64,000 nt of DNA from Gonatopus flavifemur (taxonomy: Eukaryota; Arthropoda; Insecta; Hymenoptera; Dryinidae), in NCBI GenBank assembly GCA_018340375.1, contig JAFFJZ010000052.1:1364001-1428000 (forward strand), read 5' to 3'. The stretch's first letter is position 1, and each line of letters opens with the position of its first letter. The notes under the pieces were generated by a model. The model was not told where the DNA came from and did no database searches. It saw only the letters and a list, made by a program, of their open reading frames with translations. Below, piece by piece: positions 1 to 11,266 of this stretch. The translations under genes were made by a program, and so were the position numbers.

Positions 1-250
1 CATTTCTCAAGCTATATACCAAATTTCAAGTCATTCCGATGACTACTCGCTGAGTAATCGCAAAATATATATTGAATTCTATTGATTTTGGAGGAATGAA
101 AATTTTCACTTTTTAATTTTTATCTCGGAAACTATTGATGATAGAAAAAAATTTTACATGAGAAAAATGTGTATTTTGATCAGTTCTAACAGGCTCTATT
201 TTTTATTTTTCATTTTGATGAGTTTTTTTATTTCCTCGTTCTGCTGGTCT
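1..250 (+). repeat. diverged dispersed repeat, related copy inverted at 42,420-42,645
   Basis: The segment aligns by eye with the reverse complement of 42,420-42,645. Shared landmarks in order are GAATTCTATTGATTTTG (GAATTGTAGTGATTTTG in the other copy), a CGCTGAGTAAT core, AACTATTGA, and a stretch resembling TTTTTTATTTTTCATTT. Identity looks like roughly two-thirds. The copy starts at or before the window edge, so its true end is unknown. No termini or coding potential were seen. Confidence 0.5.
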
Positions 251-1756
251 CCCGGATCAGATCTAGAATGTGTTCGCGCGCTAAGGCTGTTATTGCATTC
301 GCGGCCTCAATTGGGCAGAATGCAATAATATAATCGGCTGAAGTTTTTTTATTTCGAACGAAAATATAAAACTTTATCGTGAAAAAGCTTTTTGGAGCAT
401 TTTTCTTTCGAGAAGTATAAAATTGGAATCAGGAAGGTCAAAGAACACTCTCAAATTTTTTCAGATTTATTTTATGACGATTCACGGAATTTTGATTCTG
501 TGATGTTTTTGAGAAATTCCAAATCGGATCAGAGAATTCCAAGAAAATTTGAGAGTATTTCTTGATCAATTCCAAGATATTTTGTTGGGGAGAAATTTCT
601 CTCTACAGTCTGTAGCGTTCGAGAAAAAAATTCAAGTTTTGAAAAAAAATCATTCATTTCGGCCCCCATTTTGGTACACCAAAAATTTTTTGGATCCCTG
701 CAACCTCATTCATCCAAAGTTTATAGATCGAGGCCGCGTTCTATATAGGTTCCAGTCACTTGAAAGAATACAAAAGAAACAAAAAATCACGGAAGAAGAA
801 AAAATTCAATCGAAAAATCACGTTTTTCTGGTTCATTTTGTATTTTTGCACAGTGAAACTGTTTTTGAGAGACTTTGAACCATCACCATTGAGAAGAGCA
901 CCCTCGGAAACATTTTTGTTCGAATTCATTACAGGGCAACAGTCTGAATTTAGGTGTCGAAATTGCGTTCTCTGAGTGGTAATGGGTTGAAAGGATGAAA
1001 AAATATCCTGATGGTAATCCTGATATCCTCTCAAACCTCCATTGATCGCGTCATATTGAGACTGATTCTATCCTCATTATTATTCAAGTTGCACATCCAC
1101 TGAAAAAAATTTCAGAAATTAGGATTCTGTGGTAAAAAATCAGTAAAATTTCAGTGAATGTTCTGAAAAGTGAGAGTATTGGAATTTCGCATTGCACGGG
1201 CGTAGTAAATTTTCAGTTTCTTTGATAGTGTATATCTATCAGAAGAGATGGCCATTGAAGAGAGGGAGGAAAACCTATTGATTCGATCCAAATAACTTAT
1301 TCTTCCACTGTATTGGTGTATAGTGGTTCGATACAACTATATGCACACGGATCAATGTCAAATATCCACACAAGCTCACAGCAAGAGAAGAGTTTATTTA
1401 TATATTCAATAAATCTTGTTCATATTTTTTCTGTAGGAGCTTGGCTCATCGCCTATGAATGAAGTTTGTTGATTGTGATGGGTAAATCCTGAACCCATTT
1501 ACAAAGTCACAAGGGTCGTTGAGCGTCTCCACGATCCCCCGTCGTGGATATTTATCAAGAATAGTGGAACCTGAAATATATCGATTCAAACAACAAATGA
1601 TATGTTCACGATGATTTTGGAGGAGTCAAGGGACAAGGGAAAGCTCAGGGAGAGGGGGTGGGTTGATTTTAATTGACCAAACAAGGACAAAATCCACTTT
1701 CGAGGTTAAGCACCTGTTTCACACATATATATATTTTGAATTCAATGGTTTCACAA
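1..1756. other. AT-rich non-coding sequence
   Basis: No exon, RNA gene or intact TE recognised. The short overlapping frames at 549-1034 lie on both strands and resemble no family I know. The first ~250 bases belong to a dispersed repeat listed separately. The segment could be upstream UGT sequence or intergenic DNA; nothing in it decides. Confidence 0.5.
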
Positions 1757-1758
1757 TA

Positions 1759-2827
1759 TACAGGGTGATTCAAAATTCGCGCACTCTTTTTTGAGAGTAG
1801 ATTCCTGATGAAATTCTAACACGATTCGTCCTTTTGCACAATGCTCTCCGACGCATAATTTCCGAGATATAATTAATTTAAGTTGACTAATTATGAGGTG
1901 GATCCATCGGTCATTCAGGAGCGTCATAACAGAACAAGAGAGGGAGGTGCTTGCAGAGGGCGCTCATACGATCAGCTGATCGGTATAATCGATACGATTT
2001 ACCAACATACAAATTGGTAAATTTTCTATGTAGAACGATTGAATTCGTCGAAACTGCGGAAAAATTGATTATTGTCATGAATTCTTATCACGATATGCTG
2101 TAGGTGAAAGTTGTAATTTCAGTAATGATTTTTATTACGCAGACAAATGTAAAATAGTGTTATTTCGTAGGGATAGGGATTCAAGTGGGAGAAAAAAGTA
2201 CAATTTGAACGGTTTGATTAGTAAGTTTAACACAAGAGATTGGATTCCGAATCCTGTATTCTGATTGGTCGAGAATCAATGTATGTTAGATCAATCCTCG
2301 GCCGTTTCAAATGATTCTTCTGAAGAATGTGTTTTCGACTTATCCCAACCACAACATTGAACAATGATGAATTTATTCGAATTCACCCTTTTTACATCAT
2401 TCGATGATTATAAAGGGTTTATCGAACGTTAATAACTTACTTCAACTTGTACGTAAATCATTACTGAAATTACAACTTTCACCTACAGCATATCGTGATA
2501 AGAATTCATGACAATAATCAATTTTTCCACAGTGTCGACGAATTCAATCGTTCTACATAGAAAATTTACCAATTTGTATGTTGGTAAATCGTATCGATTA
2601 TACCGATCAGCTGATCGTATGAGCGCCCTCTGCAAGCACCTTCCTCTCTTGTTCTGTTATGACGCTCCTGAATGACCGATGGATCCACCCCATAATTAGT
2701 CAACTTTAATTAATTATATCTCGGAAATTATGCGTCGAAGAGCATTGTGCAAAAGGACAAATCGTTTTAGAATTTCATCAGGAATCTACTCCCAAAAAAG
2801 AGTGCGCGAATTTTGAATCACCCTGTA
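1759..2827. mobile_element. long-arm foldback (non-autonomous Tc1/mariner-like) element
   Basis: Two arms of about 370 bp (1,759-2,130 and 2,455-2,827) are near-perfect inverted repeats around a ~325-bp unrelated core. The termini read TACAGGGTGATTCAAAATT and its complement, flanked on both sides by TA, the standard Tc1/mariner target duplication. There is no transposase frame, so it must have been mobilised in trans. The same terminal TACAGGGTG occurs on the DD41D elements in this window, which makes them plausible helpers (inference). The core has no recognisable content. Confidence 0.85.
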
Positions 2828-2829
2828 TA

Positions 2830-3985
2830 CATATATATACAACCATGTAGTGATGAGAAAATATATAGACTAGCAATGAGAGTTCATAAAATTAACCAGG
2901 GAAACACAGGAGAATGAGAGAAAACACGGAGGGCACGATCGCGAGGGAAAATTCTGCACGGACAAAGCCGTTCACATTAATCAAACAAGAGAGGATACAG
3001 GGGAACCGCGACCATGAAATTTCATTCGAGGGGGACTAAGGCGAACGGAGGGGATGAATCTAGAGTGTAAACATAAAGGGTGAAGGAAACATCAAGAGAA
3101 GGAGCACGTGGAGGAAGCCACGAGGAAGAGAGTTTTTACCAAGAACCAAGTTAAATATCACCACACATGCACTCTAACACTAGGAGAATTCCTTAGCGGA
3201 TGCGAATTCCTCCTCAAGAATATAAATTCGGACCCTAATGGCACCTCACACTCACCGTATTCCAAGCCTTTTCTCGGAAAAAGATCCTTGTGAACGTGGC
3301 TGTCACTCGGTCACACAAGAAGTGAAGTCAAGATGGCCTTTCCTTCTTCTTCACCTACGAGTGAGTTCGTAATGTCACACACGAAACCCCGTCGGTGACT
3401 TTCCGTTAGAGTTTATCCTTTCGAGCTCTTCTATGGGTTCTGGTGACCGTGGTCTCCAAATAATCGTTGGGTGAGTGTGTGTGAGTATGTGGCGGGGATT
3501 TTCCGGAGATGGGTGGCTCCGTCTTCTTTTCATCTTTATCCAGTGTTCCAGGGCAGGGATGAGGTGACGCGTTGCGATGGTGGTTGTCTCTCTTCCTTCC
3601 TTGTGGACTCTGGATGACCATGAGGGAGCGATACCCGTTGGTCGTTTCCGGCCTCCTAATAGGTTGTCGGTAAAGGAGAGACTGGAATGGTGTTAGAATC
3701 GTCTCCTGGCGTTGGACTAATCCTTCCTCGTGTTCGTGATGTGAGTGCCCTAGTTAACAGAATCCGCCTTGATTCTGACCAATTCTCATTAACTCATGAA
3801 TTGATCAGATTCAGTCAGACCTTTGTCCATGTATAATGACGATTGAATCCAATGAGAAAGCTAATCGGGCGATTGTCATTCATAACTGAGAAACGAACAG
3901 TGTATGGCTGAGATTGTACGAAGAATACGATGGTATTCGATCAGCATAACACCGGTTAACCTTGTGGGGATCAATAAGTAATCGT
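2830..3985. other. non-coding, nothing recognised
   Basis: Purine-rich and then mixed-composition sequence with no family I recognise. Short frames at 3,108-3,293 (+) and 3,406-3,621 (-) have no visible domain and lie in low-complexity sequence. They could be fragments of an unrecognised exon, but no splice pattern supports that. Confidence 0.4.
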
Positions 3986-3987
3986 AA

Positions 3988-5278
3988 CAGGTTGGTTGAA
4001 AAGTTTTGAAAGCAAAAATGAAAGAATGTGTATTTTTTGATGGAATGATTTTTTTCATTCAGTACAGTCTCCCTCAACTTTAACACACTTATTCCAACGA
4101 TCCTCCGATAATTTTATACCATCTCTGTAATGATTTTCTGGAAGCTCCGCACAATACTGTTCCACAGCCGCAATAGCTTCTTTATTCGACGAAAAACGCT
4201 TTCCACGAAGGAATTGTTTCAAATTTCTGAAGAGGTAATAGTCGGAGGGAGACAAATCTGGTGGATACGGTGGGTGTTCAAGCAATTCGTACTTCAATTC
4301 GTTCAGTTTATCCATCGCCAGAACACTTGTGTGAACACGTGCATTGCCTTGATGAAAAATGATTTTTTTCTTCCGTAAACCGGGTCTTTTTCACGAATTT
4401 CTTCATCCAACTGGTCCAAAAGGTTGCGATAATATTCAGAGTTGATTGTTTCACCTTTTGCGAGATAATCAATCAACAAAACCCCTTTTACGTCCTAAAA
4501 AACCGATGCTAAAACCTTTTTTGCCGATCGTTCTGACTTCACCCGTTTTGGAGTTAAACAACTAGCTTCAGTCCACTGTAAACGTTCTTGTTTCAGCTTA
4601 GGATCATGATGGTAGATCTAAGTCTCGTCCACAGTTACGGAACGACGCAAAAAATCGGTCTCATTCTGCTCAAAACGCTCCAAATTACGCTGAGAAATTT
4701 GTTTTCGATTCAGTTTTTGTTGAATTGTCAACGAATGCAGCACTAACTTTCCGAAGAGCTTTTTCATATGTAATTCTTCGTGTAACATATAGAGTACTCG
4801 TTCATCCGAGATGCCTATGGTATCAGCAATCTCACGCTTAGTCAAACTCGGATCTTTACAAACAATATCATAGACTTGCTCAATGATGTCTGATTTCGTT
4901 GCACTTTTTGGACGTCCACTACGTGATTGATCTTCAACGCTTGTACGACCACGTTTGAACTCTGAAACCCATCGATGTACAGTTGGAAACGAAGGAGCAG
5001 ATTCCTTCAACACTTTCCTCATTCTAGTATGAATTTCTGTTGCTGATGAACCTCCCAAAACAAAGAATTTTATCACTGCACGATATTCGGATTTTTCCAT
5101 TTTCACAAAATACACGGACACGTCAACTTCAAATGGCTTGTAAACAAAGAATTAATTGACAGATCGGAATAAAATTGTGTGTGTGTTCGAATGAAGGATG
5201 AAATATGAAAATAGCGTATGAATTTTGATTCCTGTACTGGTTGATAGGTGTCGCTCTCAAAACTTTTCAACCGACCTG
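3988..5278 (-). mobile_element. mariner (DD34D) element, full length but dead
   Basis: A 1,291-bp element bounded by inverted termini of about 26 bp: CAGGTTGGTTGAAAAGTTTT on the left and CAGGTCGGTTGAAAAGTTTT on the right, reading inward. The right side is followed by TA; the left flank is now AA, presumably a mutated TA. It lies inside a degenerate repeat region. Its transposase relic is listed separately. A related, 5'-truncated copy is at 57,508-58,362. Confidence 0.85.
4055..5100 (-). pseudogene. mariner transposase pseudogene
   Basis: Reads from MEKSEYR at 5,100 through a paired helix-turn-helix region (SFPTVHRWVSEFKRG, then REIADTIGISDERV) into the DDE domain, ending near VEGDCTE. About 348 codons would be normal for mariner. 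It is dead several times over. The Trp of the VDETW motif is TAG at about 4,618. A second Trp-to-TAG change lies near 4,496. Overall length is off by one net base (frameshift). The second catalytic Asp (normally HQDNAPAH) is Gly (HQGNARVH). The third motif, SPDLSPSDYYLF near 4,235, is still present with PPYPPDL upstream. Close relative of the 57.5-kb copy. Confidence 0.88.
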
Positions 5279-5280
5279 TA

Positions 5281-6550
5281 CAAAAGTTGGATTCATATAG
5301 AATCTTATATTTAACGGTCTGAATGGGGTGTATGCCGATTGAATCCGTTGAGACTGAAGATGTGATGTAAGGTGCACTCACGTTAGATCTTATGTGTACT
5401 TACCGGATACTCCGAATGAGATTGAATGCGACCATCCCCAAATGCATCACAGAGTTCAGGAAAACAACAGCACAATTAGAATCAATCAGTACCCTGACGA
5501 ATGACACGAGGGGTGTGAATAGGTATTACGAAGATGAGCTGGAACGAGAATGAATGCGTATTCTGACATGCATTCAGGTGAGAATTTGAAAGGGTTCTGA
5601 GCAGATCATCAATGAGATTCGGTATGTGATCTGACGAGTCATTGATCCATATATTAATGAGTTTAATAGAAGAATTGCACTATGAGAATGAATCGGAATA
5701 ACGACGCAAAACTCATCTAGATCAGGTGAGTGAAGTTATTATGACAATGAATGAGAATCATTCAGGGTTTTGAGGTACAATCCGATGGGAATTGGAATGT
5801 AATGGGGTAATGTTTCTCATGGGATTGTATGCGTCATGTGATCATCAATTTTCACGTGAATTGTGAGTATGACGGAAGTAATTGAACTACGAGAATCAGT
5901 CAGCTTGCTGACAAATGATTCATGTCAACTGAATAGACAGGGCGACGAGAATATCTGATGAGAATCAATGCGTATTCTAACATACATTCGAGTTGTATAT
6001 AGGAATTGTCCCCAGTGGGATTCAATGCGTATTCCGACGATTCATCATCACTCTTGGTATTGGGAGATATAAAATTATCGTGTCATTGGGATCAATCGGG
6101 ATGCCGACAATAGACTGATCTAAATGTGCTTGGTCATAAGTTCATGAGATCCAATACGGATTCCTACGTTAGTAGCAGCAGGTTGCAAATGTTATAGCTT
6201 GACGCGCTGAATGGGATCCAATGCGTACTTTGACGGAAATTTTAACGTAGAGCGCTCCTTTCCCCCAGACGATTGTTTCATGAGAATCAATGAGCAAATC
6301 GCTGAGTGGGTCACGTGGATTTGGAAGACAGTACCACGATTAGATTCGATTAGAATCAATGCGTCTTCTGACGTACATTCGAGTTGTATATAGGAATTCA
6401 AAAATTCGTGATGATGATTGTCATACGTAACGTTATTAAAAAGTTATTGTTAGAGTTCGCACCGCAATGAGAGTAATCTGGGAACGAGAGAGAGATCCCT
6501 CTCAATTAGGAAAGATATTCCACTTTTGTTTTCTTCTTCAATTGAGAATA
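5281..6550. repeat. degenerate tandem-like repeat region
   Basis: Variants of the motif GAATCAATGCGTATTCTGAC recur at irregular spacing (near 5,549, 5,965, 6,020, 6,210 and 6,357), often followed by CATTCGAGTTGTATATAGG (5,990 and 6,373). The surrounding DNA is full of TGAGAAT/GAATCAAT words, suggesting an old, scrambled repeat array. Similar words also occur upstream near 3,770-3,900, so the mariner probably landed within this array. No coding potential seen. Confidence 0.5.
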
Positions 6551-6811
6551 TATCGTCGGTACTATGGCAAAACCTCGTATCTCGATTTACGACAGTATCG
6601 AGGTTCCATCGGAAATACCATCAGTACACACTAAATACACATATAATCAAGTTATATGTGATCAATTATGTTCATTGAACAATAATCGAAGGCCCTTTCG
6701 TTTATAAAAGTCTTGTTCATATGTGTATTGGCATGTGCTGACCATTTTTCCGATGGAACCACCAAACCGTCGAAAATCAAGATACGAGGTTCTGTCATGG
6801 TACCGACGATA
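6551..6811. mobile_element. foldback MITE
   Basis: About 260 bp with imperfect inverted arms of about 100 bp. The left arm starts TATCGTCGGTACTATGGCAA. The right arm, read inward, starts ATCGTCGGTACCATGACAG; both contain CCTCGTATCT and later GGTTCCATCGGAAA. The loop is short and AT-rich. No transposase. The flanks give no clear duplication, so the superfamily is undetermined. Confidence 0.75.
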
Positions 6812-7369
6812 TGCTCCTACGATTGAGGGTATTCTGAGCAAATGAAAATCGAAAGTTCTTTCACCACAAAGATTGTTCCTCTCAAATGGAGAGGAATACT
6901 TTTGATACCATATATGAGAGGAGAAGTTGCATCAAAATGACAGGGATACTCTGATTTCAACATTAATTTTTCTTGAGTGCGAATTGCTTGTCGAAATGAA
7001 TTCTGAATTAGGATGAAGAAACTCGCGTAGAGAAAATCAGTATGACAGCTTGTGACAATATTGGAGTGATTTGGGAGAGATCTCGGCAAGTCTTTGTGAA
7101 TAGTATCAGTTTTGAGACTCTGTTGTACTCTTGGGAGACCGACAAGAAGTATAACAGAGTCCCAAAACCCCCTTTTTTTTCTCCCACTTTTTTGCCAAGA
7201 TTTCTCCCGAAATACTTCAATACTTCCGCAGGCTGATCAAGCAAAACGCTCATTGGATCTGATTCAACACATCGTCAGTTCTCTGATTGTATCGCATTCA
7301 GAATGGACGACCCAGTCGTCACGATGCTTCAACGACTGGAACGAAGACTCAGTATAGTACTCAACGAAT
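6812..7369. other. non-coding, nothing recognised
   Basis: No gene or clear mobile element. A short imperfect hairpin lies at about 7,112-7,165 (ACTCTGTTGTACTCTTGGGA pairing with TATAACAGAGTCCCAA), followed by a T-run. Small frames here overlap on both strands and look spurious. Confidence 0.4.
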
Positions 7370-7659
7370 ATTATACAATTACAAAAGTTGTAGAGTGTCT
7401 AAGGGGCTATCCAACAGTGACCTTGGAAATGTCCTCGATCTCGATCTCCAAGGTCATTTGGAGGTCAAGTTCAAAATTTCAAATGGGACCCTCCTATTCG
7501 ACCCCGGGAATGAAAAGAGCGGAGAAGTCCACGTCGAGATATGACCTCGACCTCGAGGTTGGGGTAATACCAAGATGATTCCAAGGTCAAAAGAAAAGAA
7601 ATTTCGTCATACGAGAGGTGTTGTGCAACACGGAGGCTGGAACAGGCAGGACCTTGAAA

Positions 7660-7668
7660 TGACCTTGA
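7660..7668 (-). promoter_or_regulatory. TCAAGGTCA-type nuclear-receptor half-site in TIR
   Basis: TGACCTTGA lies here, and its complement TCAAGGTCA lies at 9,093-9,101 and 9,348-9,356, with CCAAGGTCA at 7,448-7,456. YCAAGGYCR is the published consensus for FTZ-F1/NR5A-type monomeric receptors (established). That it acts here is only an inference; the motif is short and could be part of a transposase-binding repeat instead. Confidence 0.25.
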
Positions 7669-7821
7669 CCCTCAAGGTCGTTCGGAGGTCACCTTAGAAA
7701 TTAAATGAGTTCATTATTGAACGATTTTGTTTTGGTGTTGTGACCGTGGGTCGGGTTGCTCGTTTTCGGTGAGTCCTCTTGCCTCTCACAATTTTGAATG
7801 CTTGTTTCATTCGAAATCAAG

Positions 7822-8859
7822 TTATCTCAACAAATGTTCAAATCGGTGACCTTCAACTTCAATGCACCTATTGATCCGTACTTCAAAAGATCGTACACAA
7901 CTTCGAAACATATTACATGGTATTTTGGCACAAGCATTCTTGACCCGCTGTATCATGTTTCCTCGAGATGTCGGAACTTGTTTGTAAACTTCACTCTTCA
8001 AGTAACCCCATAAAAAGAAGTCTGGCGAGGTGAGGTCTGGCGATCTTACTGGCCAATTCACTGGACCACTCCTACCGATCCAGCGTCTATTGAACTCGCG
8101 ATCTAAAACATGACGAGCAACTTGAGAATAATGCGCTGGACATCCATTGTGTTGAAACCACATTTGTTGCCTCACAGCTAACGTTACGTCTTCAAGTAAA
8201 AGCGGAAGTTGGTTTCCCAAAGAATCACGGTATTTTCCGCCGTTCAAGTGACCCTCAATGAAGTGTGGACCCACAACCTGGTCATGAATTATCCCGCACC
8301 AAATGTTCACGGACCATTGACGTTGATGTTCGACTTGACGTAACCAATGTGGATTTTCATTACTCCAGTAGTGCATGTTATGCCTATTAACCGTGCCATA
8401 GTTGGTAAGAGAGGACTCGTCCGAAGATAGTACTTTAGCAAAGAAATCAGGATCTAATTAGATTTGTTGACGTGCCCATTGGCAAAAAATAATTCGGTTC
8501 TGAAAATCATTACCATGGAGTTCTTGATGCAATAAAATGTGGTAGGGGTGATATTTTTGTTTTTTCAATATCCTGCATACACTACGTTGCGAAATTCCAG
8601 AATCATGTTCGATTTCTCGAGTACTGACATGAGGATCAGCATTCACTGCAGCTAATACAGCAACTTCATTGTCGATTCCAGTAACTGTGTTGCGACGGAC
8701 TCTTTTTCTGTTTCCCACACTTCCCTCTTCCATGAATTGTTTAACGATCCGATAAGAAGATGCTCGAGATCGCACGTTGTTCCGAAAATGTTCAGCATAA
8801 AGTGTAACAGCGGTATGAACATACCTGGCACGTTCACTTTTGACACAGCTGTGTTTCAA
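7822..8859 (-). pseudogene. DD41D transposase pseudogene
   Basis: A single frame of about 345 codons broken by one in-frame TAA at 8,458-8,460. The N-terminal part carries the helix-turn-helix region with HVSTREIEHDSGISQRSV. The C-terminal part carries HYWSNENPHWLRQVEHQRQW, WCGI, and the third motif RSPDLTSPDFFLWG. The second motif is QHNGCPAH, so the second catalytic Asp is Asn. The first Asp (SSDES) and third Asp survive. Spacing from the second to the third position is 41 residues. The initiator region is short compared with the intact copy at 37,838-38,902. Confidence 0.85.
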
Positions 8860-9599
8860 TGAAATTCAATAAAATTCCGTGAACTTGAACGAACTTACGG
8901 ATCAATGAATGCGTTGGAGTTGAAGGTGACCAATTCGAGCATTTGTTGGGATAAGTTTATTCCAAACATAAAAAACCATTCAAAACGGTAAGAGGCAAGG
9001 GGACTCGCCGGAAACAAGCACTCCGACCCACGGTAACAAGACAAAAACAAACTCGTTCAATTTCTAAGGTGACCATCAAACGACCTTGAAGGTCAAGGTC
9101 ATTTCAAGGTCCTGCCTGTTCCAGCCTCCGTGTTGCACAACACCTCTCGTATGACAAAATTTCTCTCCTTTTGACCTTGGAATCACCTTGGTATTGCCAT
9201 ATACATATATAGGGTGTCCCATTTAAATTTTTATATCAGAATAACTCAAAAACAAGGAGTTTTGGGGGGAAATGTTTCGGACAATAGTTGTGAGATTCCG
9301 AGGGGGTCATCTGATGGTGGCCTTGACCTTGGCCTCGGATCTCAACTTCAAGGTCATTCAGAGGTTAACTTTTGTTTCTTGAATAGAATCCCCTATTTTT
9401 GACTGCAGATTCAGATTTGACGTTGAAAAACAAGAAACTTTTGTCTGAATCATTTTTCCGAATTCCGCACAGATGGCGCTCTAATCCATGAAAAATGATT
9501 TTTATGAAACACTCGTATTGCTTTCTGTGTAAAACGACATTCAACTCTCCAGTGTTTTTTTTCAGCTTCTGAGGATTACCGTCGCCATTAGAGTTGCAC

Positions 9600-9680
9600 A
9601 ATGTGCACCACGAGGAGGTTGAGCGATCGGATCTTGCACATCTTTGTGGCCCTGAAAAGGGGCGATTGTCTGGACTGTAG
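9600..9680. repeat. conserved subterminal block shared by three DD41D elements
   Basis: The word GTGCACCACGAGGAGGTTGA followed by GCGATCGG occurs identically here, inverted at about 11,115-11,150, at about 44,745-44,775 and inverted at about 59,870-59,900. Downstream words TTGTGGCCCTGAAAAGGG and CGATTGTCTGGA are also kept in most copies. Neighbouring TIR sequence has diverged much more. It sits just outside the transposase 3' end, so it may be a transposase-binding or gene-end signal (inference). Confidence 0.6.
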
Positions 9681-9772
9681 AGGTGTGTAATTTTTCACGA
9701 CGAACGCTTTGCAATATGTATGAAAATTCACCGTATCAAATGTTCGATATTTGCACCGTTGACCTGTTGACA

Positions 9773-10777
9773 TCACCTAATTCGTCTCTGAAAATGTGGT
9801 TCTAACGACAAAAGCACATGACGTGGAATTGTTCGGCAGACAGTTCGTATTCGGCGTTTCATGTCATCTCTGGTCGTTGGTGGTCTTCCATAAACTACAT
9901 CTTTGATGGGATTCCATAAGTAAAAATCCAAAAGGGTAAGATCCGGAGACCTAGCCGGCCAGGCAATGTATCCACCGCGACCAATCCATTTGTGTAGGTA
10001 AGATGTGTTTAAGGAATTTCTGACAATTGCAGCGTTATGAGGTGGTGCCCCATCATGTCGCAGCCACATCCTGTCACGTGTGTAGAGATCAACATCTTCC
10101 ACCATCCTTGGTAATTTGTCCCGAATCAATTGCAGATAATTTTCCTTCCTAACAGTATGTTGGAAGAAATAAGGACCAATGATCTGACCATTCAAAATCC
10201 CACACCACACATTCAGAGTCCAGCGATGTTAATTGTCAACTTGTCGATGCCATCTGGGATTTTCAATTGACCAATAATGACAATTATGTCTGTTCATAAC
10301 ACCGTTACTGCGAAATGTTGCCTCATCACTAAACATCACGTAATCGAAAAAACCAGGCGGTCGCTCCGAGGCCCATTGACCGAATTCAACCCTACGTCTA
10401 AGATCATCTCCACTTAATGCTTGCACCAATGTAATCTGGTAAGGATGATGTTCACCAGATCTTAGCATGCGGTGTGCCGTTGATCTTGGGATACCTAATT
10501 GGTGCTGGATTTCTCTGGTAATAACGTGAGGATTCAGGTGCACCATTCCTAAAACGGCTACTGAGCGTGCATCCATACGATTTCCATCATAACGCCTTCT
10601 GACTCTTGGGATATTCATTCTTATAACCCGTCTTCCTATTGAGCGTATCGCCTGAAGTGGAGGCTGGCGTCTATTTGGATACCTCTCTCCATACAATCTT
10701 GATGCTGCAGCGTAATGACGTCGACATTCTCCTAGTATCAGGAGGATATCAAGTATTCCACCCCAAGGATAATCCAT
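9773..10777 (-). pseudogene. DD41D transposase with a single premature stop
   Basis: One frame from MDYPWGGILDILLILGE at 10,777 (an upstream Met at 10,819 is less likely) to about 9,773, interrupted only by TAA at 10,229-10,231. There CAA (Gln of the QHRW motif) is the expected codon. The N-terminal region has the helix-turn-helix layout with RLYGERYPNRRQPP, a DUF4817-like opening. The catalytic Asps are present: MFSDEATF, RHDGAPPH, and RSPDLTLLDFYLW with 41-residue spacing. About 335 residues, so otherwise near full length. Apart from the stop and the truncated TIR it looks young. Confidence 0.85.
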
Positions 10778-11266
10778 GGTATTAAGACCTTCACAACACT
10801 GATCAAAGATCTTCTTCAAGTTTGAATCGTATATCGAAAGGAATTTGTGAATGAATGAAGGATATTAAACTTTCCGTTTCACTCATGTTTGTGAACAATG
10901 CTCTAGTATGAACTTTCTTGTTCATGATGCACACAAGTATTGTTGTGTCCTTGTATTTGGCGACAATTCACAGTAACGGTACTACGAACAGACATAATCG
11001 TCAATATTGGTGAATGGAAAATCCCAGCTAGGTCTCCGGATCTTACCACTTTGGATTTCCACTTATGGGGTTTCATCAAATTTTCAGGGCCACAAAGATT
11101 TGCAAAATCCGATCGCTCAACCTCCTCGTGGTGCACATTGGGTGACTCTAATGGCGACGGTAATCCTCAGGAGCTGAAAAAAAACACCGGAGAGTTGAAT
11201 GTCGTTTTACACAGAAAGCAATACGAGCGTTTCATAAGACTCAATTTTTATCGATTAGAGCGCCAT

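Larger units (their letters stand above)
7370..9197 (-). mobile_element. DD41D (rosa-like) Tc1/mariner element, truncated right end
   Basis: The transposase relic (7,822-8,859) lies between inverted arms. The left arm (from about 7,370, inner part 7,560-7,800) matches the right arm at 8,960-9,197 through GGTAATACCAAG, CGTATGACGAAA-type and GTTGTGCAACACGGAGGCTG words. The outer ~190 bp of the left arm, which resembles the TIRs of the other DD41D elements here, has no counterpart on the right, where the next element begins at about 9,208. The exact left terminus was not resolved. The arms are dense in AAGGTC half-sites. Confidence 0.7.
9208..11266 (-). mobile_element. DD41D element, right TIR truncated by satellite array
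   Basis: The left TIR starts TATAGGGTGTCCCATTT at about 9,208. The inner left arm (9,471-9,657) pairs with 11,090-11,266, ending at GAGCGCCAT. The remaining ~260 bp expected at the right end are absent, because 11,267 begins the 380-bp repeat array. Inside the right arm (about 11,005-11,085) lies a + strand scrap of transposase 3' coding sequence (ARSPDLTTLDFHLWGFIK), so the inverted arms include coding DNA. The element abuts the 7.4-9.2-kb element. Confidence 0.8.

Noticed and set aside
549..1034. Overlapping frames of 71-109 residues on both strands
   Set aside because: Low-complexity AT-rich DNA, no domain, no codon evidence; treated as chance.
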